Source of the DNA: Bacteroidetes bacterium MedPE-SWsnd-G1
GTDB taxonomy: Bacteria > Bacteroidota > Bacteroidia > Flavobacteriales > Flavobacteriaceae
Reading direction: 5' to 3'
DNA length: 64,000 nt
Assembly: GCA_001874265.1 (NCBI GenBank)
Contig: MPDD01000004.1
Coordinates: forward strand, 60,165 to 124,164
Positions within the stretch are counted from its first letter, which is position 1; the number at the start of each line of letters is the position of its first letter. Position numbers and translations under genes: made by a program. Below are positions 26,447 through 34,669 of this stretch, in pieces. The notes under the pieces were generated by a model that was not told the DNA's origin, did not search any database, and saw only the letters and a program-made list of their open reading frames with translations.

Positions 26447-26977
26447 TTATTGCCCAATTACAACTTTAGGGTATCTTATTATTTTTTCTCCAAGTTTGTA
26501 TCCTTTTTCAACAACATCTACAATCTTTCCTTTTAAATCTTCAGAAGGCGCTGGAATTTGCGTAATTGCTTCATGAATTTCAGCATCAAATACATCTCCT
26601 GCTTTTGAATCTACTTCTTCTAATCCTTTTTGAGAAAGCGTAGTTTTCAGTTTAGAATTAATAAGGTCCATTCCCGTTAATAATTCAGACTCACCACCTT
26701 TTCTGATTTCTGCCAAACCTCTGTCAAAATCGTCCATAATTGGCAACAAAACTGTCATTAATTCTTGATTGGCAGTTTTAAATAATTCAATGCGTTCTTT
26801 ACTCGTTCGCTTTTTATAATTTTCAAATTCTGCAAACAAACGTAAAAACTTATCTCTTTCTTGCTGAACTTGTTCCTCTAATGTTGGCTCTTTTGCCACT
26901 TCTTGCTTTGTTTCTTCTTGTTGAGTTTCTTCAACCTTTACCTCTTTTTCTTCGGTATTTTCCTTTGTCTTACTCAT
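26447..26977 (-). CDS. grpE: Nucleotide exchange factor GrpE
   Basis: 176 residues. An acidic, Glu/Gln/Lys-rich N-terminal tail (1-40) precedes the long dimer coiled coil (EQVQQERDKFLRLFAEFENY) with the conserved FENYKKRTSKER stretch. The C-terminal beta domain has DEIHEAITQ-type residues and GYKLGEKIIRYPKVVIG. GrpE releases ADP from DnaK. It is first in the grpE-dnaJ unit, behind a strong promoter. I saw no heat-shock operator. Confidence 0.95.
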   Translation of the reverse strand: MSKTKENTEEKEVKVEETQQEETKQEVAKEPTLEEQVQQERDKFLRLFAEFENYKKRTSKERIELFKTANQELMTVLLPIMDDFDRGLAEIRKGGESELLTGMDLINSKLKTTLSQKGLEEVDSKAGDVFDAEIHEAITQIPAPSEDLKGKIVDVVEKGYKLGEKIIRYPKVVIGQ

Positions 26978-27015
26978 CTTTTATATTCTATATAAAAATT
27001 CAAAATTAGTGGCTG

Positions 27016-27047
27016 CAAATGTACTGCCATTTATAGAAAAATGTCAA
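27016..27047 (-). promoter_or_regulatory. Promoter of grpE-dnaJ (TTGACA-N-TACATTTG)
   Basis: On the minus strand TTG (27045-27047) is followed after 21 bases by an exact TAnnTTTG (TACATTTG, 27016-27023), 39 bases before the ATG. A second exact element (TAATTTTG, 27001-27008) lies closer to the gene and may be an alternative start. Confidence 0.65.
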
Positions 27048-27052
27048 GTTGT

Positions 27053-27091
27053 CACAAAAAAAATCTCAACCTGAAATTTCAGATTGAGATT
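27053..27091 (-). terminator. Terminator after murA
   Basis: Long minus-strand hairpin with outer stem AATCTCAA/TTGAGATT and inner stem CTGAAA/TTTCAG, followed by eight T. It lies 26 bases after the murA stop. Confidence 0.9.
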
Positions 27092-27116
27092 ATATTTATA
27101 AATAGCCCAAATAATG

Positions 27117-28424
27117 TTAGTCTACTCTTTTAATTTTAGCACCTACAGCCTGTAATCTTTCAACTATATTCTGATATCCTCTATCAATTTGTTCAATATT
27201 ATGAATGGTACTTGTTCCTTCTGCAGATAATGCCGCAATTAACAACGATATTCCTGCTCTAATATCAGGAGAGACCATTGTTGTAGCCTTTAAATTAGAT
27301 TGATGATTTAACCCAATAATAGTAGCTCTATGCGGGTCGCAAAGAATAACTTTTGCTCCCATATCAATCAATTTATCTACAAAGAACAAACGACTTTCAA
27401 ACATTTTTTGATGAATCAAAACAGATCCTTTTGCTTGTGTTGCAATCACTAAAACGATACTCAATAAATCTGGAGTAAATCCAGGCCACGGTGCATCAGC
27501 TACCGTTAAAATTGAACCATCTATATAGTTTTGTACTTCATATTCTTCTTGCGATGGAATATAAATATCATCGCCTCTACGTTCTAAGTTTATTCCCAGT
27601 TTTTGAAATACACGCGGAATCTGCCCTAAATTATTCCAACTAACATCTTTAATTGTTAATTCTGATTTGGTCATTGCAGCCATACCAATCCAACTTCCTA
27701 TCTCAATCATGTCTGGTAATACCCGATGCTCACATCCTCCTAAGGATTCAACACCTTCAATAATCAACAAGTTAGAACCAACTCCTGAGATATTTCCCCC
27801 CATTGAATTGATCATTTTACTTAATTGCTGAATATAAGGTTCACATGCAGCGTTGTAAATTCTAGTGGTTCCTTTCGCCAAAACAGCAGCCATAATAATA
27901 TTTGCTGTCCCGGTAACAGAGGCTTCATCTAATAACATGTCCGTACCATGCAATTGTTCCGCTTCCACGCCATAAAAACGCTCTTCTTTATTATATCTAA
28001 ATTTTGCACCAAGACTAATAAAGCCTTCAAAATGAGTATCAAGTCTACGTCTACCAATTTTATCTCCACCAGGACGTGGAATATATCCTCGACCAAATCT
28101 AGCAAGTAATGGTCCAACAATCATAATAGAACCTCTTAATGAACTTCCATCCTTTTTAAACTTCTCAGATTCTAAGTAATCTAAATCAATATCATCAGCC
28201 TGAAAAGTATATGTACTTTCATCTATTTTATGAACCTTTACCCCTAGTTCTCCAAGAATAAATATCAATTTATTGACATCAATAATATTTGGGATGTTAC
28301 TAATCGTTACTTTTTCTGGAGTTAGTAAAACAGCGCATAATATTTGTAATGCTTCGTTTTTTGCTCCTTGAGGATGTATCTCTCCTTGTAGGCGATGCCC
28401 ACCTTCTATTACAAATGATGCCAT
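27117..28424 (-). CDS. murA: UDP-N-acetylglucosamine 1-carboxyvinyltransferase
   Basis: 435 residues, normal length. It catalyses the first committed step of peptidoglycan synthesis, moving enolpyruvate from PEP to UDP-GlcNAc, in the cytoplasm. Motifs: GGHRLQGEIHPQGAKNEAL at the N terminus, SLRGSIMIVGPLLARFG and RPGGDKIGRRRLDTHFEG. The active-site loop position that holds the fosfomycin-target Cys reads LRGS...GRGYIPRPGGDKIG with no Cys visible. This Cys-to-Asp-type change, known from some other MurA enzymes, predicts fosfomycin insensitivity. It is co-transcribed with the DUF4290 gene three bases upstream. Confidence 0.95.
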   Translation of the reverse strand: MASFVIEGGHRLQGEIHPQGAKNEALQILCAVLLTPEKVTISNIPNIIDVNKLIFILGELGVKVHKIDESTYTFQADDIDLDYLESEKFKKDGSSLRGSIMIVGPLLARFGRGYIPRPGGDKIGRRRLDTHFEGFISLGAKFRYNKEERFYGVEAEQLHGTDMLLDEASVTGTANIIMAAVLAKGTTRIYNAACEPYIQQLSKMINSMGGNISGVGSNLLIIEGVESLGGCEHRVLPDMIEIGSWIGMAAMTKSELTIKDVSWNNLGQIPRVFQKLGINLERRGDDIYIPSQEEYEVQNYIDGSILTVADAPWPGFTPDLLSIVLVIATQAKGSVLIHQKMFESRLFFVDKLIDMGAKVILCDPHRATIIGLNHQSNLKATTMVSPDIRAGISLLIAALSAEGTSTIHNIEQIDRGYQNIVERLQAVGAKIKRVD

Positions 28425-28427
28425 ATA

Positions 28428-29072
28428 TTAACGGTGCTTTTTGCGGTAGTTTTTTTGATTTTTGTGATGCCCTTTCTGATTGTTCTGATTTCTGTTAGGT
28501 TTTTTGCGAAGTAAACTAGAACTTTCTGCTAATTTCTCACCGTTTTCCCTCAAATCCAACAAACCATTAGATAATTCATTTAAATGGTTAAATATTACCT
28601 TATCATCAACAGTATCCTTATTCCAATTTAAGTAACACTTTTTCATGTGGTTCGCAATGACATAGGTCAATCCTTCACGTTGTTCTCCTTCTTCCCAAGA
28701 CAAAGCAACATCAATCATTGTTTGAATATTATTTCCATAAAAACGATATTTTGATGCAGATTTTGGATAGGGCAAAGATTCTGGCTTCTCAGAAAGTTCT
28801 TCCTGTGAAGGTTTTGGATATGGAGAATCAGCTTCCAATTTAAAATCGGACATAATAAATAACTGATCCCATAGTTTATGTTTAAAATCCGGAACATCTC
28901 GTAAATGTGGTTGTAAATTACCCATAACATTTACAATTGCTTTGGCCATTTTATTTCTTTCCTCATCATCTTCAATACTCACGCAATGGCTCACTAACTT
29001 TTGTAAGTGTCTACCATATTCAGGAATAATTAAATGAGACCGTTCTGAATTATATTCTAAATCGAATGTCAT
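28428..29072 (-). CDS. DUF4290 family protein
   Basis: 214 residues from the ATG at 29072; an ATG 27 bases earlier adds only a polar leader (QILKQKQK) and is less likely. It belongs to a Bacteroidota-only family of unknown function. Conserved stretches include LEYNSERSHLIIPEYGRH near the start, DDEERNKMAKAIVNVMGNLQPHLRD, and SKYRFYGNNIQTMIDVALSW. The C-terminal ~30 residues are basic and rich in Asn, Gln, His and Lys, a likely disordered nucleic-acid- or polyanion-binding tail. No membrane segment. It is joined to murA by a three-base gap, so a role linked to wall synthesis is possible but unproven. Confidence 0.88.
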   Translation of the reverse strand: MTFDLEYNSERSHLIIPEYGRHLQKLVSHCVSIEDDEERNKMAKAIVNVMGNLQPHLRDVPDFKHKLWDQLFIMSDFKLEADSPYPKPSQEELSEKPESLPYPKSASKYRFYGNNIQTMIDVALSWEEGEQREGLTYVIANHMKKCYLNWNKDTVDDKVIFNHLNELSNGLLDLRENGEKLAESSSLLRKKPNRNQNNQKGHHKNQKNYRKKHR

Positions 29073-29175
29073 TTTTTGTTTTTGTTTTAAGATTTGCAAA
29101 TTACGCTAAAAAGTGTTGTCGTGCAATGGTATTTTCTAGAAAAGAATTGTCAATATTTAGTAACTAGTGTCTCTA

Positions 29176-31518
29176 TTATCCGATCACCTTTAATTTAGCA
29201 AACTGAAGTAATAACTTTTTATTGCCTACACTTTGAAACTTAATTTCTGCTTTTTTATTTGGTCCAGTCCCTTCTAAAGAAATCACTTCACCTCTACCAA
29301 ACCTGCTATGCTCTACTATATTGCCAACTGTTATTGCATTATCAAATAAATTGGTTGAACTATTTTGACTTGTAGACTTAGTTACTTTCTTTAAATTTTT
29401 AGGAGGACTAAATTTTTTCTCTATAATCTTTGGTTTTTGCTTTGGTTTTGGAATACCACCGCGTTGCGCAGGTTTTTTAAATCGAACTCGATCTTGTGGC
29501 ACATCTCCAAAAATATCATCCGGAATAAATTTGTTTTGAATCGGTTTCAATCTTGGTGATAAATGCTCTAAGTATTTTTCGTCTATTTCTTCAATAAACC
29601 TACTAGGTTCGCAATCTATTAATTTACCCCATCTATACCGCGTCTCTGCATAACTTAAGAAAGCCTCGTTTTCTGCTCTAGTTAAAGCCACGTAAAACAA
29701 GCGACGTTCTTCTTCCAATTCGCTTCTCGTATTCATGCTCATTGCTGATGGGAATAACGTTTCTTCTAGGCCTACGATATGAACGATTGGGTATTCTAAT
29801 CCTTTTGATAAGTGAATCGTCATTAAAGAAACCCTAGGTTTATCATCTTTATTTTCATTGTCTAAATCTGTTGCTAAAGCGACATCTTCTAAAAAAAATG
29901 CCAATGAAGCATCTTCTTCTTTCTCTTTTTGAACAGTAATAAAATCTTTAATACCATTCATTAATTCTTGAATATTCTCAACTCTACTAACTGCTTCCGG
30001 AGTTCCATCGCTTTCTAAATCTTTCACAATTTTTGTGCTTTTTAAAACTGTTTGAGCAACTTCAAATGCATCTTTAGACTGTGCTTCTATTTGAAAATGA
30101 CGGATCATGGTTGCAAAATCATTCAACTTATTTCTCGTGCCACCATTCAATTTTATATCATACGAATTCAAGTTTTGAATAATCTCAAACATTGATTTCT
30201 CATAATGATTCGCTGCAACTGCTATTTTATCAATAGTAGATGCTCCAATACCTCTAAGCGGATAATTAATCACACGCTTTAAAGCCTCTTCATCATTTGG
30301 GTTAATTAATAATCGTAAATACCCTAAAGTATCTTTTATTTCTTTTCGTTGATAAAAGGAAACTCCACCATACATTCTATAGTCAATTCCCTTTTTTCTA
30401 AGCGCATCCTCAATAGCTCTTGATTGTGCATTTGTTCTATAAAGAATTGCAAAATCATCATTGGTTCGTTGCTCATTCATTTTCTTCTCGAAAATTGATG
30501 CAGCAATAAACCTTCCCTCTTCAGCTTCAGAAACTGTACGCATTACTTTAACCAAAGAACCTGCATCATTCTGAGTCCAAATCTCTTTATCAAGTTTGGT
30601 TTTATTTTTATCAATTACACTATTTGCTGCTTCTACAATGGTACTCGAAGATCTATAGTTTTGTTCTAATTTAAAGATACTTACATCGGGATAATCTTTT
30701 TGAAAACTTAAAATATTCTGAATGTTTGCTCCACGGAAGGCATAAATACTTTGAGAATCGTCACCAACCACACAAATATTTTGAAAACGATCGGCAAGAG
30801 CTTTTACAATTAAATATTGCGAATGGTTTGTATCTTGGTACTCGTCAACTAAAATATACCTGAACCTATCTTGATATTTCGCCAGCACTTCTGGAAACCT
30901 TGTAAGTAATTCATTGGTTCTTAACAACAGATCATCAAAATCCATGGCCCCTGCTTTAAAACAACGATTCACATAATGATGATAAATTTCACCCATTTTT
31001 GGGCGGTTAGCCATCTTATCAGCTTCAATCAAATCTGAATTATTAAAATAGGCCTTTACGGTTATTAAACTATTTTTGAATTGAGAAATACGACTTAAAA
31101 CTTGCTTAGGCTTGTACTTATCTTTTTCTAAATTCATTTCCTTTATGATACTTGAAAGCAACCTTACCGAGTCTTGTGTATCATAAATTGTAAAATTTGA
31201 AGGGAATCCTAAGTTATCTGCTTCTGAACGTAAAATACGAGCGAAAACTGAGTGAAACGTCCCCATCCACAAGTTCTTAGCTTCTGCGGCTCCAACAACC
31301 GATGAAATTCTTTCTTTCATTTCTCTTGCCGCCTTATTGGTAAAGGTTAAAGAAAGGATGTTAAAAGCATCAACACCTTGATTCATAAGATGAGCAATAC
31401 GGTACGTTAATACACGTGTTTTTCCAGAACCCGCCCCTGCAATTATAATCATTGGACCGTTTTTATGAATAACAGCCTCTTTTTGTGCGGGATTTAAAGT
31501 ATTTAAGTAATTAGACAC
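29176..31518 (-). CDS. pcrA: UvrD/PcrA-type superfamily 1 DNA helicase
   Basis: 780 residues starting at GTG. It shows the full set of SF1A motifs: N-terminal Q-motif (LNPAQKEAV), Walker A AGAGSGKTRVLTYRI, TFTNKAAREM, Walker B VDEYQDTN, GDDSQSIYAFRGA, LEQNYRSS, and in domain 2 VSLMTIHLSKGLEYPIVHI and ALTRAE. The C-terminal tail (from about 690) is basic, then has a Tudor-like block (VEHSRFGRGEVISLEG) that contacts RNA polymerase in PcrA. It unwinds DNA in repair, replication restart and transcription-coupled repair. Confidence 0.95.
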   Translation of the reverse strand: MSNYLNTLNPAQKEAVIHKNGPMIIIAGAGSGKTRVLTYRIAHLMNQGVDAFNILSLTFTNKAAREMKERISSVVGAAEAKNLWMGTFHSVFARILRSEADNLGFPSNFTIYDTQDSVRLLSSIIKEMNLEKDKYKPKQVLSRISQFKNSLITVKAYFNNSDLIEADKMANRPKMGEIYHHYVNRCFKAGAMDFDDLLLRTNELLTRFPEVLAKYQDRFRYILVDEYQDTNHSQYLIVKALADRFQNICVVGDDSQSIYAFRGANIQNILSFQKDYPDVSIFKLEQNYRSSSTIVEAANSVIDKNKTKLDKEIWTQNDAGSLVKVMRTVSEAEEGRFIAASIFEKKMNEQRTNDDFAILYRTNAQSRAIEDALRKKGIDYRMYGGVSFYQRKEIKDTLGYLRLLINPNDEEALKRVINYPLRGIGASTIDKIAVAANHYEKSMFEIIQNLNSYDIKLNGGTRNKLNDFATMIRHFQIEAQSKDAFEVAQTVLKSTKIVKDLESDGTPEAVSRVENIQELMNGIKDFITVQKEKEEDASLAFFLEDVALATDLDNENKDDKPRVSLMTIHLSKGLEYPIVHIVGLEETLFPSAMSMNTRSELEEERRLFYVALTRAENEAFLSYAETRYRWGKLIDCEPSRFIEEIDEKYLEHLSPRLKPIQNKFIPDDIFGDVPQDRVRFKKPAQRGGIPKPKQKPKIIEKKFSPPKNLKKVTKSTSQNSSTNLFDNAITVGNIVEHSRFGRGEVISLEGTGPNKKAEIKFQSVGNKKLLLQFAKLKVIG

Positions 31519-31561
31519 GGTTTAAAATAAATAGGTCTTTACTCCGTTAAACTGACAATAT

Positions 31562-31590
31562 TCAGTTTCTTTGAGCGAAGTCGAGAGGTA
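31562..31590. repeat. Repeat-like extragenic element (GAGCGAAGTCGA core)
   Basis: The intergenic sequence TTTGAGCGAAGTCGAGAGG resembles short extragenic elements with a TCGACTTCGCTCAAA core that recur in flavobacterial genomes. Only one copy lies in this window, so identity as a repeat rests on recall, not on a count. Confidence 0.35.
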
Positions 31591-31682
31591 TTAAAAAATA
31601 AGTTTAATAGATTTCAAAAATAGCGTTCTAAAAACAGTAAACCAATAAAAGTTATTGACAATTATTTAATTCCTATAATGTC

Positions 31683-31690
31683 TATATTTG
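31683..31690 (+). promoter_or_regulatory. -7 promoter element (TATATTTG)
   Basis: Exact TAnnTTTG, 21 bases before the ATG at 31712, with a TTGACA at 31655-31660 (25 bases of spacing, somewhat long). Confidence 0.55.
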
Positions 31691-31711
31691 TCTTTGTAAA
31701 ACACATTTTAA

Positions 31712-32230
31712 ATGGAAGATGCAATCTTAGATTTGATACCTTATACTGCACCAGCTTTAGTAACCGGATTGGTAGCTTATTATTTTTTTAACGACTATTT
31801 AAAAAGCGAAAACAGAAAGCAAAAAATTGAATTGATTCGTGATAAGAAGAAAGAAATCTTACCAATAAGATTGCAAGCTTATGAACGTATGACGCTGTTT
31901 ATGGAGCGTATCAACCCCTCTAAGTTATTGGTTAGAGTAACACCAACAGATGAGAATAAAGAGTTATATACGCAAAAACTTCTGTTAAGTATTGAGCAGG
32001 AATTTGAACATAATCTTGCGCAACAAATATATATTTCAGAGTCTTGTTGGAATGCATTAATAGCAGCAAAAAATGCCACAAGAAATTTAGTAATGTCTTC
32101 GTCTAATAAAGCAGAAGTTAAATCCGCACAAGAATTAAGAGAAACCATATTAAAAACCATGGTTGATTCCTCTGCTCCGTCAAATACAGGAATTGCTTTT
32201 ATTAAGGAAGAAGTGAAAGAATTATTCTAA
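31712..32230 (+). CDS. Flavobacterial membrane-anchored coiled protein (DUF7935-like, unknown function)
   Basis: 172 residues: one N-terminal membrane helix (about 10-28, ALVTGLVAYYFFNDYL), then a charged helical cytoplasmic domain. The visible pattern DKKKEILPIRLQAYERMTLFMERINPSKLLVRV and the internal EQEFEHNLAQQIYIS and SCWNALIAAKNATRN stretches match, as I recall them, a small flavobacterial family of unknown function. No catalytic residues stand out. A single-gene unit with its own promoter and terminator, between the helicase and the B12 receptor. Confidence 0.75.
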   Translation: MEDAILDLIPYTAPALVTGLVAYYFFNDYLKSENRKQKIELIRDKKKEILPIRLQAYERMTLFMERINPSKLLVRVTPTDENKELYTQKLLLSIEQEFEHNLAQQIYISESCWNALIAAKNATRNLVMSSSNKAEVKSAQELRETILKTMVDSSAPSNTGIAFIKEEVKELF

Positions 32231-32239
32231 AAAAGTAAA

Positions 32240-32270
32240 GACACCCTTAAATTTTAAGGATGCCTTTTTC
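32240..32270. terminator. Terminator between the small membrane protein and the B12 receptor gene
   Basis: Hairpin CACCCTTAAA/TTTAAGGATG with one mismatch, followed by five T on the plus strand and a T-rich stretch on the minus strand. It probably serves both convergent genes. Confidence 0.7.
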
Positions 32271-32288
32271 TTATGTGTCGATTGTTAC

Positions 32289-34217
32289 TTAGAAATTTAG
32301 TCTAAGACCCATCTTAAAATTTCTTCCTTTAGTAGAATATCCTAATACATCTTCATAATCTTCATTAAATAAGTTACTTGCCAACGCGAATATTGTCAAA
32401 TGATTAAACGTATAATTCATTCCTAGATCTACCAAACTGTATGCATCCAAAATTACATCTTCTCCGGGTGTTCCAAAAGATCCCCATTGGTCAAAATAAG
32501 TACGCTCTCCTACGTTCTTATAGTTAATATTTATAAACGCTTTTTTAAACGGAACAACTCCAATACCTGCTACAAATTTATGTTTTGGAATGTAATCAAC
32601 ATCAGCACTTTTCTCAGTAAAAGTATGACTAAGATTTAAATTTAAAAACGCAGTTGGCTTCAAATTTACAGACGTTTCAATACCTTTTGCATTTACTGTA
32701 TACTCTGCATTTTGATATGTAATAAAATCTGGTAAAACAATTGCATTCTCCTCATCTCTATTAAAGAATACCACATTGGCATCTAACCATTTATTATTCG
32801 AAAACTCCAATCCAATTTCCGCTGTAGCGTTCTCCTCTGGTTCCAAATCTGGATTTCCATAAAATGAAAACAATTGATATGTAGATGGAGCAATAAATGC
32901 TGTAGAATAAGACCCTAAAATTTTTAAATTTGAATTCTCCTTGGAAATTATGTTATAAGAAGGGTTTATATGATAAACAAAGTGACTTCCGTACTCACTA
33001 TGATTATTTAATCTTGCTCCAACATTCAAATTAAAACCATTCGCATTTGTATATAAATAACTCACAAATGGGTCGAACGTCGAATAATTTGCAAGGTCTT
33101 TATCAATATCTCCAAAAGGTGTATTTGTTTGATTGTCAAATTCTTGAAAATTAACACCTAAAATAAAGCTTGAACTTTCTGAAAGTTCAAATTTGTTAAT
33201 TGCCTCAGCAAATAAACTAGTCCCTTTATATTCATAATGATCTATTGTACCAGAAAAACCATTATAACTGTCAAATTCTCGATCTAAATCACTAGATGAC
33301 ACCGTAAGCTTCAAATTACCTTTCTTATAATTATAATCTGATGTTAATCCGAATTGAATATTAGATTCTGTTCCATTATTTATAGAAGAATCGAAATATG
33401 CACCACCATCATAATCGTAATCATAAGAATTAAAATTTCCAAAAAAGCCAATACTTAAGTCATCTGAAACTTTATATCCCAATTTTATCAAGGCGTTTTC
33501 ACTTAAAAACGCGTCAGTTTCAAATGGTATTGGGCTATTTTTGTCATTTGCCGCAGAAATTCCATCTTCTTTTTTTAAACTGAAACTCAATAAATAATTA
33601 AATTTATCTAGGGATCCGTTCATTGATAAATTTTGTTCAAGATTTTCTAAAGAATTCGATGATGTTCTTTGAGAATTATTTGTACCAATACTTGCCAAAT
33701 AATCTATAATAAATGGAGATTTTACGGCCTTTTTCAACTTAATATTGATTACACCTGTTGCAGCACCAGAACCATACAAAGTACTGGATGATCCTTTCAA
33801 AATTTCAATCGATTCAATCTGGTTAACATCAATTAAGTTTAAATTAAAACTTGCCGAAATTCCGGTTGGATTATTTAACAAAACTCCATCAATTGCAATG
33901 GCCACTTGCCTATTTCTTCCTCCTCTAATGTAAATTCCAATATTACTACCTGCAACATTATTATTCCCATTAATTTCAATTCCAGGAATATTGTCCAATA
34001 AATCTATTACCGTTTTTCCTGAATTTTGTTGAATGTCTTTTTGTGAGATTTTGTAGATGATTTTTCCTGAGTTTTCTTTTTTCAACTCAAATTTTGTGTC
34101 AGAAAGAAAAATTTCATCTAATTGTTCTACTTCCTTTTCTTGTTGTTCTTGTGCTAAGGCTAAGTTTTGAGCCATTAACACCGCACACACTGCTAAATAA
34201 AATGTGTTTTTTTTCAT
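32289..34217 (-). CDS. btuB: TonB-dependent outer-membrane receptor, cobalamin (BtuB-like)
   Basis: 642 residues with a signal peptide (ends near ALAQ, residue 23). An N-terminal TonB box region and plug domain follow (KTVIDLLDNIPGIEINGNNN, IYIRGGRNRQVAIAIDGV, IEILKGSSSTLYGSGAATGV), then a 22-strand barrel with the C-terminal phenylalanine signature (FKMGLRLNF). The cargo call rests on context: a cobalamin riboswitch lies in its leader and a BtuF-like gene is divergent. It imports vitamin B12 or related corrinoids with TonB-ExbBD energy. It lacks the N-terminal carboxypeptidase-like domain of SusC proteins. Confidence 0.92.
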   Translation of the reverse strand: MKKNTFYLAVCAVLMAQNLALAQEQQEKEVEQLDEIFLSDTKFELKKENSGKIIYKISQKDIQQNSGKTVIDLLDNIPGIEINGNNNVAGSNIGIYIRGGRNRQVAIAIDGVLLNNPTGISASFNLNLIDVNQIESIEILKGSSSTLYGSGAATGVINIKLKKAVKSPFIIDYLASIGTNNSQRTSSNSLENLEQNLSMNGSLDKFNYLLSFSLKKEDGISAANDKNSPIPFETDAFLSENALIKLGYKVSDDLSIGFFGNFNSYDYDYDGGAYFDSSINNGTESNIQFGLTSDYNYKKGNLKLTVSSSDLDREFDSYNGFSGTIDHYEYKGTSLFAEAINKFELSESSSFILGVNFQEFDNQTNTPFGDIDKDLANYSTFDPFVSYLYTNANGFNLNVGARLNNHSEYGSHFVYHINPSYNIISKENSNLKILGSYSTAFIAPSTYQLFSFYGNPDLEPEENATAEIGLEFSNNKWLDANVVFFNRDEENAIVLPDFITYQNAEYTVNAKGIETSVNLKPTAFLNLNLSHTFTEKSADVDYIPKHKFVAGIGVVPFKKAFININYKNVGERTYFDQWGSFGTPGEDVILDAYSLVDLGMNYTFNHLTIFALASNLFNEDYEDVLGYSTKGRNFKMGLRLNF

Positions 34218-34306
34218 TTTTAAAATGATTTAATAATTAAAATTAAATCGGTGAAAAATTGGTGGATAGATAAACTATACCAAACCTTTCTTCCCGAAAG
34301 TTTGTT

Positions 34307-34467
34307 ATTCAAATGATAATGGCAGGTATCCTGACTTGCGTTTTATTGTTCACCTTCCCATTCTTACGAACAGTGGTACAAAGTTTAACAATAAACATCT
34401 GCTAAAAACAGACTAAGCATACAGTTGCGGGTACAGTTTTGGCCTTTCACCAAATTCCCTTTTAAAT
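34307..34467 (-). ncRNA. Cobalamin riboswitch
   Basis: On the minus strand: P1 half ATTTAAA (34461-34467), then GGGAATTTGGTGAAAGGCC, CCCGCAACTGTATGC, a variable arm, and the 3' B12-box TCAGGATACCTGCC, closing with TTTGAAT (34307-34313), which pairs with the 5' half by one G-U. This is the standard adenosylcobalamin aptamer. It lies in the leader of the TonB receptor gene, ending about 90 bases before its ATG, and should switch off the receptor when B12 is plentiful. The expression platform is not clear. Confidence 0.93.
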
Positions 34468-34507
34468 CAATACTTATATATTAAATATTGGTAACCAGTA
34501 TCGCGAG

Positions 34508-34515
34508 TAAAAGTA
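34508..34515 (-). promoter_or_regulatory. Putative -7 element (TACTTTTA) upstream of the riboswitch
   Basis: One mismatch to TAnnTTTG, placed so that transcription would start about 35 bases before the aptamer. No -33 TTG seen. Confidence 0.3.
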
Positions 34516-34669
34516 ATTTAATTCTAACTCTAAATCAGAATAAAACGTCATAAAATTAATACCTTGCTAATTAGAATAAAAAACACAATTAAGTACAACG
34601 ATTAAAGAAACTATCGATCCGAACGACATTCATGAGCGTTCAAGAACAACATATTGAAATATATCCTAA

